A stretch of DNA of 64,000 nucleotides from assembly GCA_963802375.1 (NCBI GenBank), contig CAWDIJ010000010.1:496001-560000 (forward strand), written 5' to 3'. The DNA comes from JACDAN01 sp963802375 (GTDB lineage: Bacteria; Actinomycetota; Thermoleophilia; Gaiellales; Gaiellaceae). The position numbers were made by a program, and so were the translations under genes. The notes beneath the pieces are model-generated. The model did no database searches. It was not told the DNA's origin and saw only the letters and a program-made list of their open reading frames with translations. Shown here in pieces: positions 56,010 through 64,000 of the stretch (positions are counted from its first letter, which is position 1; each line of letters starts with the position of its first letter).

Positions 56010-57887
56010 GGCCGCCTCGGGCACCGCCACGGGCTCCTCGGCAACGAGGGCGCGGAAGGCGTCCGACTCGAGGAGTTGCCGCCTCGGCGCGCCGGCCTCC
56101 AGGCCGAGCTCGTCGAAAATCGCCTGCGCGGACGCGTCCCGTGCGCCCGCGTCCTTCCGGAACTCCCCGGCCAGCCACTCGCGCAGGCTCTCGTGGCGCT
56201 CGGGCGTCTCGAGGATCTGCCGTACGACCAGCTGCGGCGCGACCATGCCGTTCCAGCGGTTCTCCTCGAGGCGGAAGAGAACGTCGTGGCGCACTTCGCG
56301 CCGAGCGCGGTCGGCGTGGCGCCCGAGCCCGAACGCGATCGCCGAGCCGGCCGGCCGGTTCCGGTGGCGGACGCGGAAGCGGAGATGCTTTCCGTCCGCC
56401 GTCGGCTCGACATCCGAGAGGTCGCAGGACGGGAGCAGCAGGGTCACGCCGGGATTCCCGAGACCGAAGGGCGCGAGGTGCGCGAGCTCGGTCGAGAGTG
56501 CGAGCGTCAGCTCCTCTCCCGAGACGACCGCGTCCACCGCGATGCTCGGCTGGAGGTCCTCCTCCGGGAGCTCGGCGTCGACGGCCTCGCCGAAGCCCTC
56601 CGCGAACGCGCCGAGCCTGGTGGGGTCGATCGAAAGCCCGGCGGCGGCACGGTGCCCGCCGAACCGCGACAGATGCTCGGAGCAGGCGCCCAGTGCGGCG
56701 TGGAGGTCGAAGGACGGGATCGACCTGCCGGACCCCTTCCAGTCGCCGTCGGTGCCCGCGATCAGGACGACGGGCCGGTTGAACCGCTCGACGAGGCGCG
56801 AGGCGACGATCCCGATGACGCCCTCGTGCCAGTCCTCGTGCGCGACGACGTAGCCGCGGCGCCGGCGCCGGCTCTCCGGCCACGCCTCGACCTGGGCGAC
56901 CGCCTCGCGGAGGATCCGGTCCTCGACAGCCTGCCGCTCACGGTTCAGCTCCTCGAGCCGGCCGGCGAGCTCGGCCGCCTCCTGCTCGTCCTCCGTGAGG
57001 AGGAGCCGGAGTGCCGTCTCGGGATGGGACAGTCGCCCGGCGGCGTTGATCCGGGGCGCCAGGCGGAACCCGACGGCGCCGGCGTCCACCGCGGCCGGGT
57101 CGACGCCGGCGGAGCGCATGAGCGCCTGCAGCCCCGCCTTCTGCGTCCGCGCGAGAGCCTTCAGCCCGGCCCGCGCGAGGTACCGGTTCTCGTCGACGAG
57201 CGGGACGACGTCCGAGATCGTCGCGATGGCGACGAGATCAAGGTGCCGCCTTAGCGCCTCCGCGCCGGCGCCGAGCAGCGCCTGTCCGAGCTTGTAGACG
57301 ACCCCGGTGCCGCAGAGCTCGGGGAACGGGTAGTCGGACGGCCTCGTGGCGACGACTGGGCAGTCCGGCAGCTCGTCGCCCGGCCGGTGGTGGTCGGTGA
57401 CGACGACGTCGAGCCCGAGCGCCTTCGCGCGGGCGACCTCTGCGCCTGCCGTGATCCCGCAGTCGACGGTGACGACGAGGCTGCACCCGTCCTCGGCGAG
57501 CCGGTCGAGCGTCTCGCCCGAGACGCCGTAGCCCTCCTCGAACCGGCTCGGCAGGTGCCAGGAGACGTCGGCACCGAGCTCCCGGAAGATCAGCACCGCC
57601 AGGGCCGTCGCACAGATGCCGTCGGCGTCGTAGTCGCCGTGGACGCAGATGCGCTCTCTTGACGCAATTGCGGCACGGATTCGTTCGCAGGCCGCGTCCA
57701 TGTCGCCGAGCTGCCGGGGGTCATGACCGGGATCGGCCCCCGCCAGGAACGCCCGCGCCGAGGCGGCGTCAGAGTGCCCGCGCCGGAGGAGCACTCGAGC
57801 GGTGGTCTCGCTGATCCCGAGTTCCTGAGCCAGCTGAGCCGACTCCCGGTGCGGGCACGAGGTGATCGTCCAGGTTGCCTCGTACAT
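56007..57887 (-). CDS. recJ: Single-stranded-DNA exonuclease RecJ
   Basis: 626 residues. DHH phosphoesterase motifs: HGDYDADGICATALAV (about 77-92), VVTVDCGITAG, DVVVTDHHRPG (about 158-168) and VGFRLAPRINAAGRLSHP; DHHA1 motif SFDLHAALGACSEHLSRFGGH near 400. RecJ trims 5' ends in recombination and repair. The C-terminus extends about 70 residues beyond the OB domain. A TACCTT hexamer lies 11 nt before the ATG, so the leader is very short. Confidence 0.95.
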   Translation of the reverse strand: MYEATWTITSCPHRESAQLAQELGISETTARVLLRRGHSDAASARAFLAGADPGHDPRQLGDMDAACERIRAAIASRERICVHGDYDADGICATALAVLIFRELGADVSWHLPSRFEEGYGVSGETLDRLAEDGCSLVVTVDCGITAGAEVARAKALGLDVVVTDHHRPGDELPDCPVVATRPSDYPFPELCGTGVVYKLGQALLGAGAEALRRHLDLVAIATISDVVPLVDENRYLARAGLKALARTQKAGLQALMRSAGVDPAAVDAGAVGFRLAPRINAAGRLSHPETALRLLLTEDEQEAAELAGRLEELNRERQAVEDRILREAVAQVEAWPESRRRRRGYVVAHEDWHEGVIGIVASRLVERFNRPVVLIAGTDGDWKGSGRSIPSFDLHAALGACSEHLSRFGGHRAAAGLSIDPTRLGAFAEGFGEAVDAELPEEDLQPSIAVDAVVSGEELTLALSTELAHLAPFGLGNPGVTLLLPSCDLSDVEPTADGKHLRFRVRHRNRPAGSAIAFGLGRHADRARREVRHDVLFRLEENRWNGMVAPQLVVRQILETPERHESLREWLAGEFRKDAGARDASAQAIFDELGLEAGAPRRQLLESDAFRALVAEEPVAVPEAA

Positions 57888-57934
57888 CGCGGATGTCCAA
57901 GGTAGGGACGAGGTCGGACAGCAACCCGCCCGCG

Positions 57935-57940
57935 TATCCT
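57935..57940 (+). promoter_or_regulatory. -10 hexamer TATCCT, leaderless start
   Basis: TATCCT ends 7 nt before the GTG at 57948; CAGAGAG between is purine-rich but adjacent to the start. Confidence 0.4.
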
Positions 57941-57947
57941 CAGAGAG

Positions 57948-58403
57948 GTGAGCGATGCGAACTACGAGTCCGGCGACGACTACGTCGTCCAGTTCCTCGG
58001 GTACCGGTTCGCGTTCAACGCCGAGGACTTCGAGGAGCGGGTGATCGGCGCCGCCGTCAAGCTCCGGCTCGTCGAGAGCAACGACCTCGACGAGGACGAG
58101 GCCGCGGACCTGGTAGAGCTGACCGCCGACCAGCGGATCGACGAGCCGCGCAGCGAGCTGGGCCGCTACCTCGTCCGCCACTGGGAGGCGCTCGCGGCCG
58201 TGGGCGGCGAGTCGCTCGTCTACTGGCTCCGCAAGCTCGTCTTCCGCGGCGCCTGGCTCGACCAGCGCGTGAAGCTCGGGCTGCTCGACGTGGACTGGGA
58301 CGAGGAGGTCGCCGAGTTCGGCTACCGCGACCCGCGCGGCGACCGGGCCCTCCTCGAGCTCGCCCCCGTGCCCTCGTGGCACGAGCTGCAGTTCCGGCGC
58401 TAG
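57948..58403 (+). CDS. Acidic cytoplasmic protein of unknown function
   Basis: 151 residues, strongly acidic (YESGDDYVVQFLGYRFAFNAEDF; LVESNDLDEDEAADLVELTADQ; VDWDEEVAEFGYRDPRGD). No membrane segment, no cysteines and no domain that I recognise. Divergent from recJ, convergent with the next gene. Coding nature is supported by codon pattern and a -10 box at the start. Confidence 0.62.
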   Translation: MSDANYESGDDYVVQFLGYRFAFNAEDFEERVIGAAVKLRLVESNDLDEDEAADLVELTADQRIDEPRSELGRYLVRHWEALAAVGGESLVYWLRKLVFRGAWLDQRVKLGLLDVDWDEEVAEFGYRDPRGDRALLELAPVPSWHELQFRR

Positions 58404-58408
58404 AGCAT

Positions 58409-58855
58409 CTACGGCACGGCGTCGGGATCGAGGAGGACGGCCTCGATGTCCCACCGGCCGGCGCAGGCGGCCGGTTGCACATGCGCCTGGCCTCCGGCAA
58501 ACGCCCCGAGGCTGAAGAAGACCTCCGCTTCGACGCCCTCGCTATCCGCTCCCACGAAGCGGTAGCCGGCGGCGGTCACGGCCTCCTGGATCAGCACCGA
58601 GGCCTCGTCCGGCGGCTTCGTCGTCACCGCCTGCACGATGATATGACGGCCGTCTTTCCGCACCCCCGTGACCGTCCCGATCTGGTCGAAGGACAACCCT
58701 GCCGGCAAGAGCGCTGTTTGTGCGGCCGGCGCGGCGCTCGGCTCCTGGCACAAGTCCTTCGGATCGAAGACCCTGAAGCTCAGGACGAACGCCAGGACAA
58801 CGACGGGGATCGCCAGCAGCAGGAGCTGACGGCGACGAAAACGGCGTTCGACCAC
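58409..58855 (-). CDS. Membrane-anchored extracytoplasmic protein of unknown function
   Basis: 148 residues: basic N-terminus and one membrane helix (RRQLLLLAIPVVVLAFVLSF), then an outside domain with two cysteines (DPKDLCQEPSAAP and QPAACAGRWD) and an alternating beta-alpha pattern (IIVQAVTTKPPDEASVLIQE; YRFVGADSEGVEAEVFF). GTG 58855. No family recognised. Confidence 0.65.
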   Translation of the reverse strand: MVERRFRRRQLLLLAIPVVVLAFVLSFRVFDPKDLCQEPSAAPAAQTALLPAGLSFDQIGTVTGVRKDGRHIIVQAVTTKPPDEASVLIQEAVTAAGYRFVGADSEGVEAEVFFSLGAFAGGQAHVQPAACAGRWDIEAVLLDPDAVP

Positions 58856-58952
58856 GACGGGATTCTCGCGACGTTTCTGCAGTCAGAGCGCGAGCGACTC
58901 GTATGCGATCCTATATTCGGTTAGGGTAACGCCGGCGACGGAGCGTGGCCCG

Positions 58953-58964
58953 GGTGATATCACC
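58953..58964. promoter_or_regulatory. Perfect palindrome GGTGATATCACC upstream of the BNR gene
   Basis: A 12-bp perfect palindrome 64 bp before the GTG at 59028 and about 40 bp after a TATATT box (58913-58918). Could be an operator. The rest of the 172-bp gap shows nothing else. Confidence 0.35.
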
Positions 58965-59027
58965 TGGAAGGCGCACCCGGCGGGTGGGAGAGTGGCGCAA
59001 TGCGCGCCTAAAAACGGGGAGGTACAC

Positions 59028-61406
59028 GTGCCGATGCACACCAGAAGTTTGGCTCCGACTGCGGTCGTGGCGGCTCTGATGACGCTGTTGGTCATCGCCG
59101 CCGCAATCGTGACGAGAGGTGACGGGTCGGAGCCCGTCCCGGCAGTCGTGCCGGCCGTCGCGCCCGAGCCCGACGGCGCCGAGGATTGGATGTACCTCCA
59201 GCGGGCGAATGCCGACGGGACCATCCCGGATGCGGCCGTCAACGAGGCGATCGCGCAGTCCAAGGCGATGGGCAAGCAGCGGATCGCCGGCCACTGAGCA
59301 GGTCTGGACCGAGCTCGGGCCGAGCAACATCGGCGGGCGGATCCGCGACGTCGCTGCCGATCCGACGACGAAGGACGTCGTCTACATCGCCACCGGCTCC
59401 GGAGGCCTCTGGAAGTCGACCGACGCCGGCGCGACGTTCGCCACCGCGTGGGATTCCCAACTGCCGCAGTCGATGGGCGCGGTCGCAGTCGACTCCAAGG
59501 GCGTCGTCTGGGCCGGCACCGGTGAGGTCGACCACGGCGGCGGCTCGGCGTACTACGGCAACGGCATCTACAAGTCGACCGACGGCGGCGCCACCTGGAC
59601 GAACATGGGCCTGGGCGACGGCGACACGATCGGCCAGATCGTCATCGACCCGCGCAACGACGACCGGGTCTTCGTCGCAGTCATGGGCGCCCTGCACGAC
59701 CTGGATGACCCGGACCGCGGCCTGTTCATGACCGAGAACGGCGGGGCCAGCTGGACTCGCGTCCTCACGCCCGAGAGCACCAACACCGGGGCCGTCGACG
59801 TGACGATCAACAAGACGAACCCCGACATCATGCTCGCGACGACGTGGGACAAGACCCGTGACGAGAAGTCGCGCATCTACGGCCCGCACTCGTACGTCTA
59901 CCGCTCGATCAACGGCGGACGCACGTGGGACAACGTCCACAACGCGCCGCTCCCGCAGAGCCCGAGCCGACCCGGCCCTGCAGAACCCGGACACCCTCGT
60001 CGGCCGGATGGGCGTCGACTTCAGCGACAGCGACCCGACCCGGGCCTACCTGATCTCGAGCACGGCCCGCGGCAACTTCAACGGCCTCTTCGTGAGCAAC
60101 GATGCCGGCGCGACGTGGACACAGGTCACCCAGACCAGCGGCACCCTCCAGGCGATCAGCGGCGGTTTCGCGTGGTGGTTCGGGCGCGTGTACGTCGATC
60201 CGATCAATCCCGACCACATCTTCGTCGCCGGCGTCAACTACGCCGAAAGCCTGAACGGCGGCCTCACCTGGACCACGCGGTCCACGAACGTGATCCACGC
60301 CGACCAGCACGGCCTCGAGTTCGATCCGCTCACCCCGGGCCGGGTCTACCTCGGCAACGACGGCGGCTTCTACGTCTCGAACGAGAACGGCACGGCCGGA
60401 GGGCTGTGGTTCAAGACCCCGCGCCTGCCCGTGACGCAGTTCTATGCGATGGACGTCTCGGTCCAGGACGGAACGCGCGTCAACGCCGGCTCGCAGGACA
60501 ACAACTCGCTGAAGTCCTGGCAGAACGACAACACCGTGAACGGCGACTGGATCCCCTACGTCGGCGGCGACGGGATGATGAACCGGATCGACCCGACGAA
60601 CGACCGGAAGTTCTACGGCTGCTCCCAGAACGGCGGCTGCCGCCGGTTCTTCCCCGGTTCGAACAACGGGGTCGCATGACGATCCCGGGTGCGCGCAAGA
60701 ACTGGGTCGCGCCGCTCGAATTCGCGAGCCGATCCGAGGTTCCTGTTCGGCGCCAGCGAGAACGTCTATCGGATCGACACCGAGCCGGCGAACACGACGC
60801 CCCGCGCCTGGGTCCAGATCAGTGGGGACCTCACGGACGGCCCCGAGCTCCCGCGTGCACCGGGCTTCGGCACGATCACGGCGCTCGGCACGAGCGAGAC
60901 GGATGCAAACCTCCTCTACGCCGGCACGGACAGCGGCCGGATGTGGGTGAGCCGGAACGCGATGGCCCCGGCCGTCGAGGTCACGTGGACGGAGCTCAAG
61001 AGCCCGCTCTTCCCCGGCCGCTGGGTCACCCGGATCACGGTCGACCCGGACAACGCGAAGATCGCCTGGGCGACCTTCTCGGGCTGGCGGAACCATGACG
61101 CTTACCCGCACATCATCATGACCAGCGACGGCGGCAATACGTGGGTCGACATCGTGGGCACGAAGCTCCCGCAGGCGCCGATCAACGACGTCATCCGCCA
61201 CCCGTCGAAGCCGAAGTGGCTCTTCGTCGCCACGGACGTCGGCGTCTACCGCACGACGAACCTCGGCCAGACGTGGCTCAAGGTCGGGGCCAACCTGCCG
61301 CTCGTGCCGGTCAACGACATCGACCTGCCCGCAGGCTACCAACACGCTCTACGCGGCGACCTACGGTCGCAGCGTCTGGACGACGTCGCTCGACGACGCT
61401 TCCTGA
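59028..61406 (+). pseudogene. Frameshifted secreted BNR/VPS10-like beta-propeller protein gene
   Basis: GTG 59028 has a strong SD (GGGGAGG, 5-nt spacing) and a membrane/signal segment (PTAVVAALMTLLVIAAAIV). The frame breaks at about 59295, 59960, 60675, 60735 and 61338, yet each piece is conserved: VWTELGPSNIGGRIRDVAADP, GIYKSTDGGATWTNMG, then GRMGVDFSDSDPTRAYLIS, YAESLNGGLTWTTRS, RFLFGASENVYRID, IIMTSDGGNTWVDIVG, VGVYRTTNLGQTWLKVG and the end NTLYAATYGRSVWTTSLDD. Repeated S-x-D-G-G-x-T-W Asp-boxes mark sialidase/sortilin-type propellers, about 780 residues if intact. Either a recent pseudogene or clustered indels. Confidence 0.78.
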
Positions 61407-61418
61407 GCTGAGCGCGAA

Positions 61419-61451
61419 CGGGCGGCGAGCCTAGAACAGGCTCGCCGCCCG
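61419..61451. terminator. Bidirectional hairpin with the ruvB stop in its loop
   Basis: CGGGCGGCGAGCC (61419-61431) and GGCTCGCCGCCCG (61439-61451), a perfect 13-bp stem with loop TAGAACA. The ruvB stop (61431-61433 on the minus strand) lies at the loop edge. It sits 13 nt after the BNR gene stop. Confidence 0.65.
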
Positions 61452-62456
61452 GCTCGCCTCTTCAGGCGAGCCGAGGTGCTTGCGGCCCAGCTTCGTCACG
61501 ACGCGGCCCCGCGGCGTTCGCTGGATGAAGCCGAGCTGGAGGAGATACGGCTCGTAGACGTCCTCGACCGTGTCTTGCTCCTCGCCGAGAGCCACGGCGA
61601 GCGTGGAGAGGCCGACCGGGCCGCCGTCGAAGCGCTCGACAATCGCACGGAGGAGCGCACGGTCCGTTCGCTCCAGACCGCAGCCGTCGACCTCGAGCAG
61701 CTCGAGAGCCTCGCGCGCGATCTCCGGGGTGATGACGCCCTGGTGGCGCACTTCCGCGACATCTCGAACCCTTCTGAGGATCCTGTTCGCGACGCGCGGG
61801 GTGCCGCGCGAGCGGCGTGAGATCTCCTCGGCGGCGTCGTCGCCGATCTCCACGCCGAGGATGCTCGCGGAGCGCCGCACGATCAGCGCCAGCTCCTCGG
61901 GCTCGTAGTAGTCGAGCCGGAAGGTCATGCCGAAGCGGTCGCGGAGCGGGGTCGTCAGCAGCCCGGTGCGAGTCGTGGCGCCCACGAGGGTGAAGGGCGG
62001 CACGTCGAGCGTCAGCGTGCGAGCCGCTGGCCCCTGCCCGACGACGATGTCCAGGCGGAAGTCCTCGAGCGCCGGGTAGAGCACCTCCTCCACCGCCGCG
62101 CTCAGCCGGTGGATCTCGTCCACGAACAGGACGTCACGGTTCTCGAGTGCGGTCAGGATCGCCGCCAGGTCGCCTTTCCGCTCGAGTACGGGGCCTGCGA
62201 CGGTCCGGATCCCGACGCCGAGCTCTTCGCGGACGATGTACGCGAGGCTCGTCTTGCCGAGACCGGGCGGCCCGACGAGCAGGACGTGGTCGAGCGCCTC
62301 ACCCCGCGTCTTCGCCGCTTCGAGCGCGATCGAGAGCTGCTCCTTGACGCGCGACTGGCCGACGAAGTCGTCGAGCGAGCGCGGGCGGAGCGAGCGCTCG
62401 ATCTCGTCCTCGTCAGGACGGACCGTCGGCGCCAGGAACTGCGGCGCCGTGCTCAC
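61431..62456 (-). CDS. ruvB: Holliday-junction branch-migration ATPase RuvB
   Basis: 341 residues. Walker A LVGPPGLGKTSLAYI (about 60-74), Walker B VLFVDEIHRL, sensor 1 LVGATTRTGLLTTPLRDRFG, and a winged C-terminal domain (PYLLQLGFIQRTPRGRVVT). RuvB hexamers drive branch migration with RuvA. GTG 62456 has AAAGG 5 nt upstream, within the end of the intergenic hairpin. Confidence 0.97.
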   Translation of the reverse strand: MSTAPQFLAPTVRPDEDEIERSLRPRSLDDFVGQSRVKEQLSIALEAAKTRGEALDHVLLVGPPGLGKTSLAYIVREELGVGIRTVAGPVLERKGDLAAILTALENRDVLFVDEIHRLSAAVEEVLYPALEDFRLDIVVGQGPAARTLTLDVPPFTLVGATTRTGLLTTPLRDRFGMTFRLDYYEPEELALIVRRSASILGVEIGDDAAEEISRRSRGTPRVANRILRRVRDVAEVRHQGVITPEIAREALELLEVDGCGLERTDRALLRAIVERFDGGPVGLSTLAVALGEEQDTVEDVYEPYLLQLGFIQRTPRGRVVTKLGRKHLGSPEEASRAASLF

Positions 62457-62462
62457 CGGTCA

Positions 62463-62610
62463 CCTTTCACGCAGGTCGCGGCCGTCGCCGGTGAAAAGCC
62501 CGCCTCGCAAGGACGCAGGGAGCGTTCGTAGCCGGAGGCTACGGGCGCGACTGAGGACGCGGCGAGGCGGCGCTTTGCAGCCGCGCGACGGTTGCGAGAT
62601 GTGGGAAAGG
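62463..62610. repeat. 148-bp end-to-end hairpin filling the ruvA-ruvB gap
   Basis: Paired blocks from outside in: CCTTTC/GGAAAGG, GCCGTCGC/GCGACGGT, AAAAGC/GCTTT, CCGCCTCGC/GCGAGGCGG and the apex CGTAGCC-GGA-GGCTACG (62527-62543). The sequence is unrelated to the 165-bp element but has the same design: one long hairpin between two co-directional genes with the downstream SD in its foot. Confidence 0.7.
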
Positions 62611-62630
62611 GGGCCGACATCAAGCGGCCC

Positions 62631-63176
62631 TCAGCGCTTGCCGGACGCGTTCCTCGGGCTCGGCTTCGGGTCGGTGGACGCGAGCGCCCGTTCCGCCTCC
62701 ACGAGGGAGTAGCCGAGCTCCACGAGCGCGTCGCGTGCCACGAGCTCCTGCTCGCGCGGAGCATCGACGGCCTCGAGTACGCCGATCTTCTCCTTCAACT
62801 CGAGGACGACCCGCTCGGCAGTCTTCTTGCCGATCCCCGGGATGGCGACGAAGCGCGTCGTGTCCTCCAGGGTGATCGCGCGGCGGAGATCCGCCGGCGT
62901 CGAGCCCGAGAGGATGGCAAGTGCGACCTTCGGTCCCACGCCGGAGACCGAGAGAAAGTTCTCGAAGAGCTCCCGCTCGGCCGGCTCCGCGAAGCCGTAC
63001 AGCTGCAGCGCGTCCTCACGAACGTGGAGGTACGTGTCGAGGGTGACCTCGCCCTTCGCCTGCGCCTTCCTGAGCGCGCGGAGGGTCGTCTGGACACGGT
63101 AACCGACGCCGTTCACGTCGAGGACGACTCCGTCGAGCATGCGCGCGACGACCGTGCCCCGCAGGCTGCTGATCAT
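62631..63176 (-). CDS. ruvA: Holliday-junction-binding protein RuvA
   Basis: 181 residues: OB domain (MISSLRGTVVARMLDGVVLD; VNGVGYRVQTT), helix-hairpin-helix pairs FLSVSGVGPKVALAIL and FVAIPGIGKKTAERVVLEL, and a C-terminal UBA-like domain that binds RuvB (DALVELGYSLVEAERAL). ATG 63176 overlaps the ruvC stop by 4 nt. Confidence 0.97.
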   Translation of the reverse strand: MISSLRGTVVARMLDGVVLDVNGVGYRVQTTLRALRKAQAKGEVTLDTYLHVREDALQLYGFAEPAERELFENFLSVSGVGPKVALAILSGSTPADLRRAITLEDTTRFVAIPGIGKKTAERVVLELKEKIGVLEAVDAPREQELVARDALVELGYSLVEAERALASTDPKPSPRNASGKR

Positions 63177-63661
63177 CCCGTCGCCCGCACGAGCTCCGGC
63201 GCCATGGCGTGACAGATCGCGACGGCGAGCGCGTCGGCCGCGTGGTGCGGTGCCGGCGGAGCGTCGAGCCGCAGGATCGCCTGCACCATCCGCTGAACCT
63301 GGGCCTTCTCCGCACGGCCGTAGCCGGTGACGGTGAGCTTCACGTGGGCCGGCGAGTACTCAGCGCAACCGACGCCGGCGAGCGCGGCCGCGACGACCAC
63401 GGCGCCGCGCGCCTGCCCGACAGAGAGCGCGGTGCGGGCGTCGACGCCGACAAACGACTCCTCGATTGCGACGGCGGTCGGCCGGTAGCGCTGGATGAGC
63501 TCTTCCACGCCGTCGTGGATCTTCAGCACGCGCTCTTCCGGCCGCTGGGACGCGGTGGTTTTCCAGCACCCGAAGTCCCCCGCCCGTAGACGGCCGCCCT
63601 CTTCGATGACTACGCCGAATCCGCAAGATGCCGTGCCTGGATCGATGCCGAGAACCGTCAC
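63173..63661 (-). CDS. ruvC: Crossover junction endodeoxyribonuclease RuvC
   Basis: 162 residues. Catalytic acidic residues lie in VLGIDPGTASCGFGV (Asp7), VAIEESFVGVDA (Glu near 67) and the C-terminal HHAADALAVAICH (Asp near 141 and His). RuvC cuts Holliday junctions. First gene of ruvC-ruvA-ruvB. Confidence 0.97.
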   Translation of the reverse strand: MTVLGIDPGTASCGFGVVIEEGGRLRAGDFGCWKTTASQRPEERVLKIHDGVEELIQRYRPTAVAIEESFVGVDARTALSVGQARGAVVVAAALAGVGCAEYSPAHVKLTVTGYGRAEKAQVQRMVQAILRLDAPPAPHHAADALAVAICHAMAPELVRATG

Positions 63662-63667
63662 GGATCG

Positions 63668-63673
63668 AGGTTA
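63668..63673 (-). promoter_or_regulatory. -10 hexamer TAACCT, leaderless start of ruvC
   Basis: TAACCT ends 6 nt before the GTG at 63661. I see no LexA-type palindrome next to it. Confidence 0.45.
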
Positions 63674-63737
63674 GGCACCGGATCGGACGTTCCTTCCCGG
63701 GCAAATCCGCGTGAGCGGCGCCTCCGTAGTCCCAGGT

Positions 63738-64000
63738 GTGAAGGTGCTCCTGCTCGGGGCTGCGGCACTTCTGCTTGTGCTGCCCGGGGCGGCGCGAGGA
63801 GTCGGCGAGCCGAGGCTGATCGGCACGGTACGGGCCGACCTCACGATCACGCTGACGGACGCGAACGGCACCCCGGTCACGTCTGTCGCGCCCGGCACCT
63901 ACGACTTCGAGATCCATGACGAGACAGTTAGCCACAACTTCCACCTGACCGGTCCTGGCGTGGACCGCAGGACGGAAGTCATCGACCAAGAGATCACGAC
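63738..64000 (+). CDS. Secreted cupredoxin-like protein, C-terminal part outside window
   Basis: 87 codons run to the window end. Signal peptide (VKVLLLGAAALLLVLPGAARG), then a beta-sandwich beginning LIGTVRADLTITLTDANG and the loop TYDFEIHDETVSHNFHLTGPG, where the His-Asn-Phe segment matches the first copper-ligand His of plastocyanin-like domains. The remaining ligands would be beyond base 64000. GTG 63738 is chosen as the start of the signal peptide. Confidence 0.65.
   Translation, partial: MKVLLLGAAALLLVLPGAARGVGEPRLIGTVRADLTITLTDANGTPVTSVAPGTYDFEIHDETVSHNFHLTGPGVDRRTEVIDQEIT

Noticed and set aside
63662..63700. A LexA/SOS box before ruvC
   Set aside because: No GAAC-type or other clear palindrome is visible; only the TAACCT -10 box can be supported.

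Overview
The window is uniformly GC-rich and densely packed. Genes have many GTG starts and short ATGA or GTGA overlaps. Gene content is actinobacterial: PafBC-type WYL regulator, ruvCAB, a Rel protein, decaprenyl-phosphate phosphoribosyltransferase-like UbiA protein, many cyclase-domain signalling proteins. The style of the hypothetical proteins most resembles deep-branching Actinobacteriota of the class Thermoleophilia (Gaiellales/Solirubrobacterales). That placement is inference; there is no rRNA gene, and I see no tRNA, CRISPR array, prophage or transposase gene.

Layout. 1-2.4 kb: truncated PfkB sugar kinase, ECF sigma factor plus O6-alkylguanine repair protein, and an ArsR/SRPBCC pair under a tandem operator. 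2.4-4.3 kb: a frameshifted collagen-like secreted protein gene flanked by a 26-bp direct repeat, then a response regulator with a degenerate receiver. 4.4-11.8 kb: UbiB kinase, phasin-like protein, secDF-yajC-tgt-queA operon. 12-19 kb: UbiA enzyme, two-component system, antiporter, beta-oxidation enzymes. 19.9-25.7 kb: tandem alpha/beta-hydrolase-cyclase fusions, aldehyde dehydrogenase, zinc-ribbon pair. 25.9-32.3 kb: fused PafBC and a sugar ABC transporter operon. 32.3-37.7 kb: histidine kinase, queG, oxidoreductase, and the wreck of a putrescine/GABA-type cluster. 37.8-41.9 kb: an operon joining class II FBPase to 2-phosphoglycerate kinase and cyclic 2,3-diphosphoglycerate synthetase. 42-48 kb: PD-(D/E)XK nuclease, hpt, M23 peptidase, cytochrome c maturation genes. 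48-58.9 kb: giant cyclase-ATPase-TPR protein, phosphomannomutase, thioesterase, rel, recJ. 59-61.4 kb: a frameshifted BNR-repeat protein. 61.4-63.7 kb: ruvCAB, then a partial secreted protein.

The most unusual content is non-coding. (1) A dispersed element of about 165 bp occurs three times (6026-6193, 14480-14653, 39706-39868). It folds end to end into one hairpin with compensatory base changes between copies, and each copy exactly fills the gap from one gene's stop to the next gene's start. (2) A twin-palindrome element built on GTAACA-n3-TGTTAC occurs three times (10932-11032, 18341-18417, 27957-28034); one copy lies in frame inside queA. (3) An unrelated end-to-end hairpin fills the ruvA-ruvB gap. 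(4) Many first genes of transcription units have a TANNNT hexamer ending 6-8 nt before the start codon, which points to widespread leaderless mRNAs.

Four loci (about 2.5-3.4, 21.15, 23.43 and 59.3-61.3 kb) carry frameshifts in otherwise conserved coding sequence. They may be real pseudogenes or assembly indels; the sequence alone cannot decide.
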